Assembly: GCA_010093685.1 (NCBI GenBank)
Contig: MU006217.1
Span: 2,298,444 to 2,362,443, forward strand
Length of the DNA: 64,000 bases
Direction of reading: 5' to 3'
DNA from: Ophiobolus disseminans
Taxonomy: Eukaryota; Ascomycota; Dothideomycetes; Pleosporales; Phaeosphaeriaceae
Shown in pieces: positions 55,523 to 64,000 of this stretch. Within the stretch, counting starts at the first letter, position 1, and every line of letters begins with the position of its first letter. The notes under the pieces are model-generated. The model did no database searches. It saw only the letters and a list, made by a program, of their open reading frames with translations, and was not told where the DNA came from. Both the position numbers and the translations under genes were made by a program.

Positions 55523-57430
55523 CACCAAAATGCGGAATATATCGACTCCATTGTGGCTGCAGATAGACTCCGGCAGGTACATATGGCAGGCTGATGAAGC
55601 ACTCCAGGACCAGATACAGCCGCGCAAATACGTAGCAAACCACAAACGCAGACGCCAGAAAAGGAAGGACGTAGAGTGCGAACCGATTGAAGCGTACCCG
55701 ATCAAGCCATCGTCGATAGTTATCGCGGCTTCTCCATATACAGACGGCAATAACAGTAAATAACAGCCATCCTATGAGGCATATAAACGGCACGGTACAT
55801 GTTGTAATGACACCAGAAGCCCGCCAGAGTATCTGTTCAGACTTCGAGGCGAAAGGAGCGTACCAAGCAAGCAGATGTATCGCCCCATAGGCAGTTCCGA
55901 TTATGCTGTTGCCCAAGGCTAATTGTAGCTTCAGCTCTTTCGTAAGCCCGTTGGTACCGATGCCCTTTCCAAACCACACAACAGTCATACGTCTCCAATT
56001 TGTGAGCCAGTGATTGTATCTGGAGCCGGTCACCATCTGTTGTTCACTAGCACCCACAGCAGAAGAACTTGCGCGGGAGAAGTTGAAGGCATGTGAGACA
56101 AGGTATTCTTTCGACGGTTGTGGTCTTTGTTCGGGGTTATCTCCGAACACTGCTTCGAGGTGCTGTTTCATTTTTTTATTCCGCAATCGATCTGGGTGGT
56201 CCATGTCATATAGTACGGTCCAAATCGGGTCCTCTTCGATAAGTGACTGGGCTAACGCAAGACAACGAACATCTTCTGATGACAAAGCCAGGACCCAATC
56301 TCTCTTGCATGAGAAGGCAAACTCAGGACCGGTTGCCGTTGTGAAGTAAAACCCGTGGAGACCTTCCTTAGGTTTGAGGCGCATCAACGTCCTTTCTGCT
56401 TCTTCTTGGCTCCCATTGGGGGTACTTCGAATTCCATTATCCCTACTGATGAAACTCAACTCTTCTGCAGGCTTGTAGGTAAGATGACCGATCCATGAGG
56501 TGGTCACCAACTTATCACGGTCTTCACAATAGATCGGTCGTGAAGCTCCGGACCAGCTTGCCATGAGCAGCCATGCACATATCTTCTGCGCACGAAGACC
56601 CGAGACTTCAATTGGCGTCGGAGTATCAATTGCCATGGGTTTGTCCCACCAGAAACAGTAGATGGCGAGGCAGCAAAGTGCGTGTGCGAACGTATTAACC
56701 TCCAGAAGGCTTAGCGCGCAGTGTGTACTCAAGCGACCAAGAACCTGCACAATAAACCATGTTGCTTGCGTACACACTACAAATTTTATAAAGTTGCTCG
56801 CTTTGCTCTTATCGCATATTTGCTCTACGTCGATATCCGGGATCATAGATGGCTCGGTCTCCGCAAGTTTGAGTACAGCAGCAGTTGTAAGCGTGAAGCG
56901 AGTGCGCCGACCAGGGAATGTGTCGGGTCCTAACGCACTGCAGTCCAGGACAAAGCCACCCATGAGTACATAGTGACTGTGTATCCTGGTCCACGGGAAT
57001 CTTTCATGGTTCTGATCACCCAGTATTGGTTGTGCTAATTCGATGTCTTCGGATCGATCCGCTGGTTTGGTCGAGAAAAGCGCTTCGTTCATGTGTCTTT
57101 CAAAATATCCGGCAGCAACACGCTGCTCGAATGCAATATACGTGACCTGAGAAGAGTTTATGTCAGCGATATTTGCGTTGTTGGGGTAAATTTAGCACTC
57201 ACCATCTCTGGCGTAAATATGCCCAGCAATATCCAGATCGCCTGTTTCCCCACTTTGTGATACCAACGTGTCCTCTCATGTTCTGGGATATTCAGATGCA
57301 AGCAGGAGTAGACGCACAGAACCAGTGTGATGATACATGAGGAAAGAAGGTCGAGAGTGCCTCTCTCCGTAGAGCTTGACTTCCAGGTCGCAGTGGTGTT
57401 AGCATTAGCAATTCCGAAAGGAGGCCACAT
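55515..57430 (-). CDS. Multi-spanning fungal membrane protein, unknown function
   Basis: Exon 1 is 57430-57203 (M-W-P-P-F-G-I-A-N) and exon 2 is 57146-55515; the 56-nt intron (GTGAGT...TCAG) joins F-T-P-E-M to V-T-Y-I-A-F-E-Q-R in phase 0. The product is 619 residues. It matches a widespread, expanded family of filamentous-ascomycete membrane proteins recognised by R-G-T-L-D-L-L-S-S-C (followed by I-I-T-L-V-L-C-V-Y) and L-H-L-N-I-P in exon 1, a M-G-G-F-V-L segment, a long central soluble part, and four to five C-terminal helices with R-L-Y-L-V-L-E-C-F-I-S-L near the end. No biochemical role is known to me. The stop codon TAA (55517-55515) lies within a palindrome shared with the adjacent transposase relic, yet the C-terminus looks complete. 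Confidence 0.78.
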
Positions 57431-57600
57431 GTCGAGAGTCACCTTGGTTGACGTGCGAGACGTGTCTGCCCAACGCTAATTAAATAGGCTGTGCCTTCCC
57501 TGCTGTCGCGTTTCATGGCCACCCAGTACCAAGTTCGTGCAGCCAACGAGCCACATCGGCCACCGAGCCACCCCACCAAAATTAGCCCTCTACCAACACA

Positions 57601-57775
57601 AGGCTGTAGAACCACCCACAATAGTTATTATTATAGGAGTTCTTGGTGTCATAGTAAACAAGTGCTTGCGATTAACTTGTACTGTTTATATTTTTGCGGA
57701 AGGTTGATTGTGCGGCCGCGCATTGTTGTTCTAGGTAGGAGCTCCTGCGGTGGAGATGCAGCTGCAGCTTATCTC
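57601..57775 (-). mobile_element. Solo fragment of pogo element 1-type sequence
   Basis: 57601-57640 and 57700-57730 match the subterminal part of pogo element 1 at 29430-29560: GGCTGT-A-GAACCACCCACAATAG, then TTGTGCGGCCGCGCATTGT. No terminal repeat or transposase frame accompanies it, so it is a small remnant of a second copy of that family. Confidence 0.7.
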
Positions 57776-57900
57776 ATCCATCATACCGTTCTGGTGAGGC
57801 CGCTAAATAACTCCAGGGCCCTGGAGAACCAATCACATCGCCCTGCGGGAAAAGCTCGCCAGAGCGTCTGAGGAACAATGGTTCTCTCCATATTAACACC

Positions 57901-58000
57901 CTCAACTATGGTGCCGGCACCATGGTTGAGCGATTGCTGATTGGCTGCAGCGCTAGCGCGGCACCATAGTTGAGCGAACATCGACACCATAGTTGAGCGA
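57901..58000. promoter_or_regulatory. Repeated CACCATRGTTGAGCGA boxes and a 30-bp palindrome
   Basis: CACCATRGTTGAGCGA occurs at 57918-57933, 57962-57977 and 57985-58000, and an inverted copy starts the palindrome 57901-57930 (one mismatch between arms). They lie 77-176 bp before ATG 58077 of the OrsD-like gene. Repeated boxes next to a start suggest binding sites for a regulator or a recombination signal; this is inference. Confidence 0.55.
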
Positions 58001-58030
58001 TCGCTCTACCTGCTCTTCACGCCCCAGCGC

Positions 58031-58063
58031 ACACGCTATACACGCTATACATGCTATACACGC
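58031..58063 (+). repeat. Short tandem repeat CACGCTATA
   Basis: Three to four copies of a 9-10-mer (ACACGCTATA, with one ACATGCTATA) just upstream of ATG 58077. They would encode A-I-H repeats if translated, but the frame has no ATG before them. Confidence 0.7.
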
Positions 58064-58076
58064 GATAGAGAGCAAC

Positions 58077-58385
58077 ATGCAAGGTAGCAAAGAAGAAAGA
58101 GAAGGCAGTCCAGCTATTTTTACGCGATATCCAGCCTATAGCGTGCTCCTATGCCACAAGCATCGCTGCGCCGTTTACGGCCTTGACCGCCACCTCAAGA
58201 AGCAACACCACATGCCTGCGCTGCAGCGACAAGAGCTGCTTGCCTTGTACGAAGATTTTCCTCTGCTCCCGCCAGGCGAGGTTAGCCAGCCTGCATCCTA
58301 TAGCAATCCCATTGACGCGCTCGGGCCAGCGCAGGACGCGTTCCTCTGCTGCTGTACGTGTGGCAGCGGCAGCGGCAGCGGCAGC

Positions 58386-58422
<37 letters not shown>

Positions 58423-58922
58423 ATAGCGCAGTTTGTAGCTTCATCAGCACAAGTCGCGCAAAGATGCAGCAGCACGTTAACCAGCAGCACAGCGTAAAGC
58501 TGACGCGCTGGTCGTCCTCTGCAGCTACCTCATACAAAGAGCACGCAGCGCATCTCTGGCGGCCAGTGAAGGTGCAGACCTTCTTCCGCGAGCGCCGCTA
58601 TGTCCGCTACTTCATCGTGCAGGAGGAAGAGCAAGAGGAGCAGCAGCAGGGAGAGCAACAGAGCGAGCAGCAGAGCGACCAGCAGGGCGAGCAGCAGGGC
58701 AGGCAGCAGGGCAGGCAGCAGGGCAGGCAGCAGGGCAGGGAGCAGGGCGGACAGCATGAATCAGAGCGGCAGGACAGCTACCAACAGAGGCTTGCTCTCC
58801 TCTCCTCTACCCTAACCAATATGAGGCAGCGGATCGGGCCTGATACGCACTGCATTAGGCTTAACGCCACGGGAACGCTAAGCGAACACAGTAACCTGCC
58901 CCCTCCGATACGCAAATTTTGA
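58077..58922 (+). CDS. Stand-alone OrsD-like zinc-finger protein
   Basis: A 281-residue protein resembling the OrsD-like domain (PF12013), which also forms the N-terminus of fungal telomere-linked helicases. ATG 58077 (M-Q-G-S-K-E-E-R) is the first in frame. Features: C-H-K-H-R-C-A-V-Y-G-L-D-R-H-L-K-K-Q-H-H (first zinc finger), I-D-A-L-G-P-A-Q-D-A-F-L-C-C-C-T-C, then a pure Gly-Ser/poly-Ser tract, a second finger (S-F-I-S-T-S-R-A-K-M-Q-Q-H-V-N-Q-Q-H), and V-K-V-Q-T-F-F-R-E-R-R-Y-V-R-Y-F-I-V. The C-terminal part is a Glu/Gln-rich region with G-R-Q-Q repeats. The function is probably nucleic-acid binding. It is followed after 150 bp by the helicase gene, in the same direction. Confidence 0.75.
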
Positions 58923-59074
58923 CCCCCCCGATACATTTACAGCTAGCACAGTTCACAACACGTTTATATGACAGAATCTTTTTGCGCCTATTAGCTAAGT
59001 CTATCCCCAAAGTTGCGCATTGCACTAAGCAGTATTTCTTGCTTACCAGCATTGCGCATCAAGCGTCTTCGGCG

Positions 59075-62000
59075 ATGGAATTTACATGGAACACCCAAAC
59101 GCCCGCGTTGCAGCAGCAGCGGCACGACAACAGCAGCAGCCCCGCCGAACGCCGCAGGGTGCAGAAACTGTCGCTTGAGAACTACAACGATACATTGTGC
59201 TTCTTAAATAAGTTTGGGGTGCTGGTATGCAAGGAGCACTGTACTGGCGTGGTCAATCTTGACAAGCATCTGCTAGAGCACCACGCAACACCGGCTGCGC
59301 TGCGAAGAGAGATTGTAGAGCGATTCAGACACTTCTCTCGGACCGACCCAAAAGCAATCAAGCTACCGGAGCTTCCAGCTTGCCCGATCAAAGAGCTGGG
59401 TGCGCCGCTTAATGGTCTCAAGTGCAAGACATGCGACTTTGTCACAATCAACACCGACAGACTACGCGTACACTGCAGGAAGGATCATCAGCAAGCTTGG
59501 ACAGGCGATAAAAGTGCTTTATTCGAATCTGTCAAAGTGCAGACGTTTTTCAGCAGTGGGGGGCTGCAGAAATATTTTATTGTTGATTGCGGTGACCAGG
59601 AAAATGGAGAAAAGTTAGATCACAATCTAGTTGTTCAGCAACAACTCGGCGAATATCAGAAAGTGCGAAAGCAGATTGAAGGAGACATGCAAGTCATGGA
59701 AGATGCTGCAAAGACTGATAAGACTGGCTGGTTCAAGAGAACAGGGTGGTTGCCGCTGCTGAAAGGCCGCAATCTCGCTCATCTGGGCTACATTGCCCGC
59801 TTGCCCGACCGCAGCGAAGTGAAGCTGCAGGTAGCTGCTGAGTTGACTGAAAAACTGATTGAGCAGAGCGTCAGAGGCTTAGCAACACTTCCGCGAGAAA
59901 CACGGCGGTGGCTTCGTAGTGCAAAGCAGGCGGAGGCTGATCAACGGCCGTTTGCGCGACTGCAGAACCCCGAGAGTCAGGCAACGTACGCTGGCTACAT
60001 GGTCCGATTTGTATGCTTCTATCTCCGCATTATTGCCGACGAGGAGAGCCGAGTGGACGAGTATTTGTTGCAGAGATCTCAGGTTGTTGATAGTAGCGAT
60101 GAGGCAAGCAGTAAGGATAGCAGCACAGAAAGCGAGTACGATGACAGCGACAAAGACAACAACACTGGCAGCACTGATAACGACAGCATTGCGCCGCCGC
60201 GCCAACCGCGCAAGAATACACAGGTAGACAAGATAAAGGATGCGCGAGAACTGTTTACATGGAAGGAGGATCAGAAGGCGCTGGCAACGCAGCTGTGGCT
60301 GACGCTAGACAATAGCAACCGGGCTGCTCAGACGGGTGCTCTGCTCGACTCGCTGGCTTCGTTCATACTTACAGGCTATGGCAACGACGAGATGTCGAGT
60401 AGTCTGATGCAGTATCTCGCTGTGCTGGGCATAGACACACAGACAAACCGCTTGCGTACTGCAAAGAACTACTCGTACATATTGGCTGGCGTTGTATACT
60501 GTACCCGCGTGCTAGCTGTAGAGAAGCTACTCCCCGCAGCAGGACGCGAAGAGCAGACAGAGGAAGAGCGTGATCAATTCTTGGACATGCGCAAGAAGTA
60601 TCTGGCCGACGGCTCGTACAGTCCGATGAGCGCAATGGTCAGTCTACTAGCATACGGCAAACACGCTGCGATGACGGAGGGAAACGCTGGCAATACATAC
60701 TGGTCGCCCGACAAAAAGATCTTCTACTTGAATGGCCGGCCGATTGTGGTTCAACGCTTCCGCAAGATGGCTCAGAGTATGGAAGCTGAGTTGATAGAGC
60801 GGTTTTGGCAGCTATGCTGGGTAGACGATGTTGCCGAACGCTTTGCAATCGATCTCGCGCAGGTTACTGATGACGTTACATTTATAACGCGGGGCAAGTC
60901 TTTTGTGACAACGGCTGGGAATGGGTTGTTAGAAGGGCTGGCTTGGATGCTGAACAGGGCACGAAGCACTGTAGGTGGCATGCAACTGCAGACTTCAGAC
61001 GGCCGGTGGAGAAGCAAAAAGGTGCAAGAGTATCTGCGCGAGCTGGACCGCGTCAAGGAGCTCATGCTGGGCTGCGTGCATATCGAACAAGGTCAACCGG
61101 CTCGAGGGTCAGAGATTCTGACGATGCGGCATCGCAACGGATTGCTGCAGGACCGTAATATTTTTATCATAGCCGCTACCGTGGTGTCTGTCATCCGATA
61201 CTACAAGTCGCAGTCTCAGTACGATGCGCCAAAGGTGGTGCCGCGCTTTTTGCCGCCGCAATTAGGACAGATTATGGCGCTCTATTTGAGCTACTTGCAG
61301 CCGTTTGAAGAGTATCTTGTGGTGCAAGTCTTAGGTGGTAGCGTGCACGACTATATCTGGGGTAACTCAGAAGGGGCATAGAGCACCGACCGACTTACAA
61401 AGGTGCTAAAGCGTGAGACAGGCAAGCGACTTGGAGTTGAGCTACACACGCTGGGCTACCGTCACACAGCAGTAGGCATTGGCCGGGTCAAGGTAGGCGA
61501 GTCGTTTGGCAGGGGCTATCAAGACGAGGTTGGGGAGATTGACGAAGCGGAGGTAGACGAAGATCAGGAGGATCTGATCGAGCTGCAGAACTCACGCAGC
61601 ACGGTGATGGGCGTCGGCAACTACAGCGTTTCAATTGATATCGTGAAGCATCTCAGCACGCGGTCAATAGATGCGTTCCGGGCGCTTAGCACAGCATGGC
61701 ACCGTTTCTTAGGTGTGGATGGGCAGACAGCAGAGTATGAGGAGCCGACGCTGCGACGCAAAAGACTGATGCGAGAGAGCATGTCTGAGCTTGCAATCTT
61801 GCCGAAAGAGAAGGCTGTTCAGGTAGAAGACGTGCGGGCTACCGCTGTACACAGGGCGCTGCAGAGGGTATTAGGCAAGCAAGAGGTTGGCTTTCGGTCG
61901 ATGGAGCAGGAACAGGCGCTGTACGCAGTGCTGGACAAGCAGACGCCGCTTGTTGTTGTACTTCCGACTAGTGGGGGAAAGAGCTTGCTGTTTACGTTGC

Positions 62001-63529
62001 CGGCTTGTATTGAGGGGGCGGGAGTTACGGTGGTCATTGTGCCGTACCGGGCTTTGATTGAGGACTTGGTTGGCCGAATCCGCGATTACGGTGTTGACTG
62101 CATAGAGTGGAAGCATGGCGAAAGTAACCCGGCGTCTGTAGTTGTCGTCAGCGCCGACGTAGCGGGCGACATTACAAGCAACGGCAACTTCTTGGGGTAT
62201 GCTCAGTTGTTGAAGGGCAAGGGCTTGCTGCAGCGCATTGTTCTTGACGAGTGTCATCTGGTATTAACAGCACGGCACTGGCGAGAGAATCTGCTCAAGG
62301 TGAAGAATCTGCGGCTGCTTAGCTGCCCGATGGTGTTGTTAACGGCAACGCTGCCGCCGTTGCAGGAGGCAGAGCTAGAGGCAAGCATGCTCGTGAAGAA
62401 CGCAACGTACATCCGGGCAAGCACAGTACGACCGAACGCTCGATACTTTGTGTCGTGGTGTGCGCGCAAGGCGCTGGAGAGCACGGCGTTGACAATGTGC
62501 AAGCGATGGGCTGCAAGGCTGCGGCGGACGGGTCAGAAGGGGGTGGTATACTGTCTGAGCAAGGCGCAAAGCGAGCGGATAGCTGAAGAGCTAGGGTGTA
62601 CATACTATCACGCGGGAGTGGAGGTTAAGGAGCGGGCTGAGCGACTGCAAGCATGGATAGAACAGGGTGGGCTGATTGTGGCTACGTCAGCACTTGGAAC
62701 TGGAGTCGACTATGCGGGGATTGTGTACATCTTGCACATGGGGATGCCGTGGAGCATAACTGACTTTGCTCAGGCGAGTGGACGTGGAGGGCGAGGCGGG
62801 GAGCCGTTTGACGTAGTGGTCGTGCTTGAGCAGGGTGAGGTGGAGAAGAGGATGGAGCGAGAGAGCGACGACATGGAAGTGCTGGCAATGGGACAGTTTT
62901 TGATTGGGAGCGGGTGCCGACGGGAGCTGATGAGCTCATACATGGACGTTAAGGGGGTAGGGTGCAGGGAGATTGATGCGGTGCATTGTGATCGATGCGG
63001 GGAGGGGGAGGATGCGTGGTTGGAGGCGCAGGAGAGATGGGCGGGTGAATGGGCAACGGTAGAGGAGGCGTTTACGGAGCTGCGGAACGGTTGTGCAATC
63101 TGCTGGCTGGTGGGACAGGAACATGCAACGAAAGAGGAGGATCAATGGAAGAGGCACCGGACGATGCAGTGCACGGCGTGGAAGCATGGATCTGGGGCGG
63201 GAGCAGATGAGTTTAGGAGAAAGATTGTTGATCGGACGGTGAAGAACAATTGTCGACGGTGCTGGGTAAGTCAGAAGTACTGCGCGACAGGCGAGGGCAT
63301 GGACAAGCGGTGTCAATGGCCGAATGTAGTGGTGCCGCTTGTGTATGGGGCGCGGCTGACAACGCGGGGCATTAGGACGATGGGGGAACTAGGATCAGGA
63401 GATATCAGGGGAGATGATGCGTACGCAGCGTGGTTAGGGAGGAAGCATAGAGAGGAGATATGGGGGCAGGTGTTCACGAACGCGATGGCAATGGCGATTC
63501 AGCTTGTATTAGGGGCAGTAGGTAGTTAG
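59075..63529 (+). pseudogene. Telomere-linked RecQ helicase with OrsD-like N-terminus, broken by one TAG
   Basis: One frame of 1485 codons from ATG 59075 (M-E-F-T-W-N-T-Q) to TAG 63529, interrupted only by TAG at 61379-61381. Domains: OrsD-like zinc fingers (C-K-E-H-C...H-L-L-E-H-H; C-K-T-C-D-F...H-C-R-K-D-H) with V-K-V-Q-T-F-F, to about residue 180; an acidic linker (S-S-D-E-A-S-S-K-D-S); a central region with R-G-S-E-I-L-T-M-R-H-R-N; then a superfamily 2 helicase: P-T-S-G-G-K-S (61964-61984), D-E-C-H (62247-62258), T-A-T-L-P, and Q-A-S-G-R-G-G-R-G-G. Telomere-linked helicases of this kind sit next to telomeres in many fungi and are tied to telomere maintenance or recombination. TGG or CAG to TAG would explain the stop; no usable intron spans it. 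Two separate proteins (768 and up to 708 residues) are the alternative. Confidence 0.88.
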
Positions 63530-63906
63530 CAAGTAGAGGTAGAAGAGACAAGAAGGATAGAAGGGTAAGTATAGAAGCAGTAGGCTGTGTAGTAGGATGA
63601 AATAAGAAGTGTTGTACAAGACTATTAGACGAAGATAATAGAGGACTAAGTAGAGCGGGTAAAGCGTACTAACTGTTAGACGTAGCTGCAGAGTAGAGTG
63701 AGAGTAGTGTAAACAGGTAAGCTAGTAGTTAAGTAAAAGAGAAGAGGTAGTATAGAAAAAGAGGGTGGTGGGTGGGCCCGTCAGGTGTCACAAATAGGGC
63801 TTAACCCGTGCGGCGACAGCGGCAAGTAGGAATAAGGTTAAATAAAAGAGTAGTGGGTAGGCGCGTTAGGTGTCACAAGATTTAACGTGCAGAGTTAGAG
63901 TAAAGA
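63530..63906. repeat. Subtelomeric purine-rich spacer with a duplicated box
   Basis: From the helicase stop to the telomere the plus strand is strongly A/G-rich. A box GTGGGTRGGCSCGTYAGGTG followed by TCACAA occurs twice, at about 63768-63792 and 63848-63872. No gene seen. Confidence 0.6.
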
Positions 63907-63907
63907 G

Positions 63908-64000
63908 GGTTAGGGTTAGGGTTAGGGTTAGGGTTAGGGTTAGGGTTAGGGTTAGGGTTAGGGTTAGGGTTAGGGTTAGGGTTAGGGTTAGGGTTAGGGT
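63908..64000 (+). repeat. Telomere, (TTAGGG)n
   Basis: About 15 perfect TTAGGG copies running to the end of the window, G-rich strand 5'->3' toward the end, as expected for a right chromosome end in filamentous ascomycetes. Confidence 0.99.

Noticed and set aside
57993..58076. N-terminal extension of the OrsD-like protein with A-I-H repeats
   Set aside because: The frame begins at TTG; the first ATG is 58077 and the repeat is a DNA tandem repeat upstream of it.
58650..58760. Repeated Q-Q-G-R units as a possible RiPP precursor or CRISPR-like array
   Set aside because: They are a low-complexity trinucleotide-based tract within the OrsD-like protein, with no Kex2 pairs and no spacer structure.
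61360..61400. A short intron removing the TAG at 61379
   Set aside because: The only GT...AG that would remove it in phase is about 20 nt, far below usable intron size.

Overview
This is the right-hand end of a filamentous ascomycete chromosome, probably a Dothideomycete. The window ends in about 15 tandem copies of TTAGGG (63908-64000). Genes carry short 43-95 nt introns with GTRNGT donors and CTAAC/CTAAT-type branch points. Gene families (MFS drug/polyamine transporter, HET protein, UstYa proteins, OrsD-like/RecQ helicase) are fungal. Transposons carry C-to-T and G-to-A nonsense changes typical of repeat-induced point mutation (RIP). The class-level assignment is inference.

Layout. 1-28.8 kb is mostly gene-bearing: the 3' part of a beta-lactamase-like hydrolase, an MFS exporter, an SDR reductase, a cluster of paralogous '2EXR-like' proteins (5.9-14.7 kb, several broken), a Cys-rich single-pass membrane protein, an AAAP amino-acid transporter, a GPI-type cutinase-family protein, an APC amino-acid/GABA-type permease, two divergent UstYa-family genes, a small membrane protein and a GH16 glucanase with a Q/P/Y-rich N-terminus. 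29.3-34.9 kb is a nested transposon complex: a Tc1-like element whose left and right terminal repeats were each hit by a different pogo/Fot1-like element. 35.4-43.6 kb returns to genes: more 2EXR copies, a second secreted beta-lactamase-like protein, a HET-domain protein and a broken iron-dependent redox enzyme gene. 43.7-50.8 kb is a heavily mutated Tad1-type LINE on the minus strand, with a 980-bp hAT-like non-autonomous element inserted in its endonuclease region. 50.8-57.6 kb is gene-poor, with a frameshifted unknown gene, a pogo-type relic and a multi-spanning membrane protein gene. 58.0-63.5 kb is the terminal module: a stand-alone OrsD-like zinc-finger protein, then a telomere-linked RecQ helicase gene with an OrsD-like N-terminus, broken by one in-frame TAG. 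After 380 bp of purine-rich subtelomeric sequence the telomere begins.

How it fits together. The left half looks like ordinary accessory genes for nutrient uptake, surface hydrolysis and possibly secondary metabolism, without a clear core biosynthetic enzyme. The right half is a repeat sink near the telomere. The same mutation class (CAG/CAA/CGA to TAG/TAA/TGA, or TGG to TAG) appears to have broken transposases, several 2EXR paralogs and the helicase, so RIP-like mutation may have reached duplicated host genes as well as transposons. Many predicted reading frames begin at TTG or GTG; I moved starts to the first plausible ATG and rebuilt spliced genes by eye. Splice sites are therefore inferences, supported by phase and by restored family motifs.
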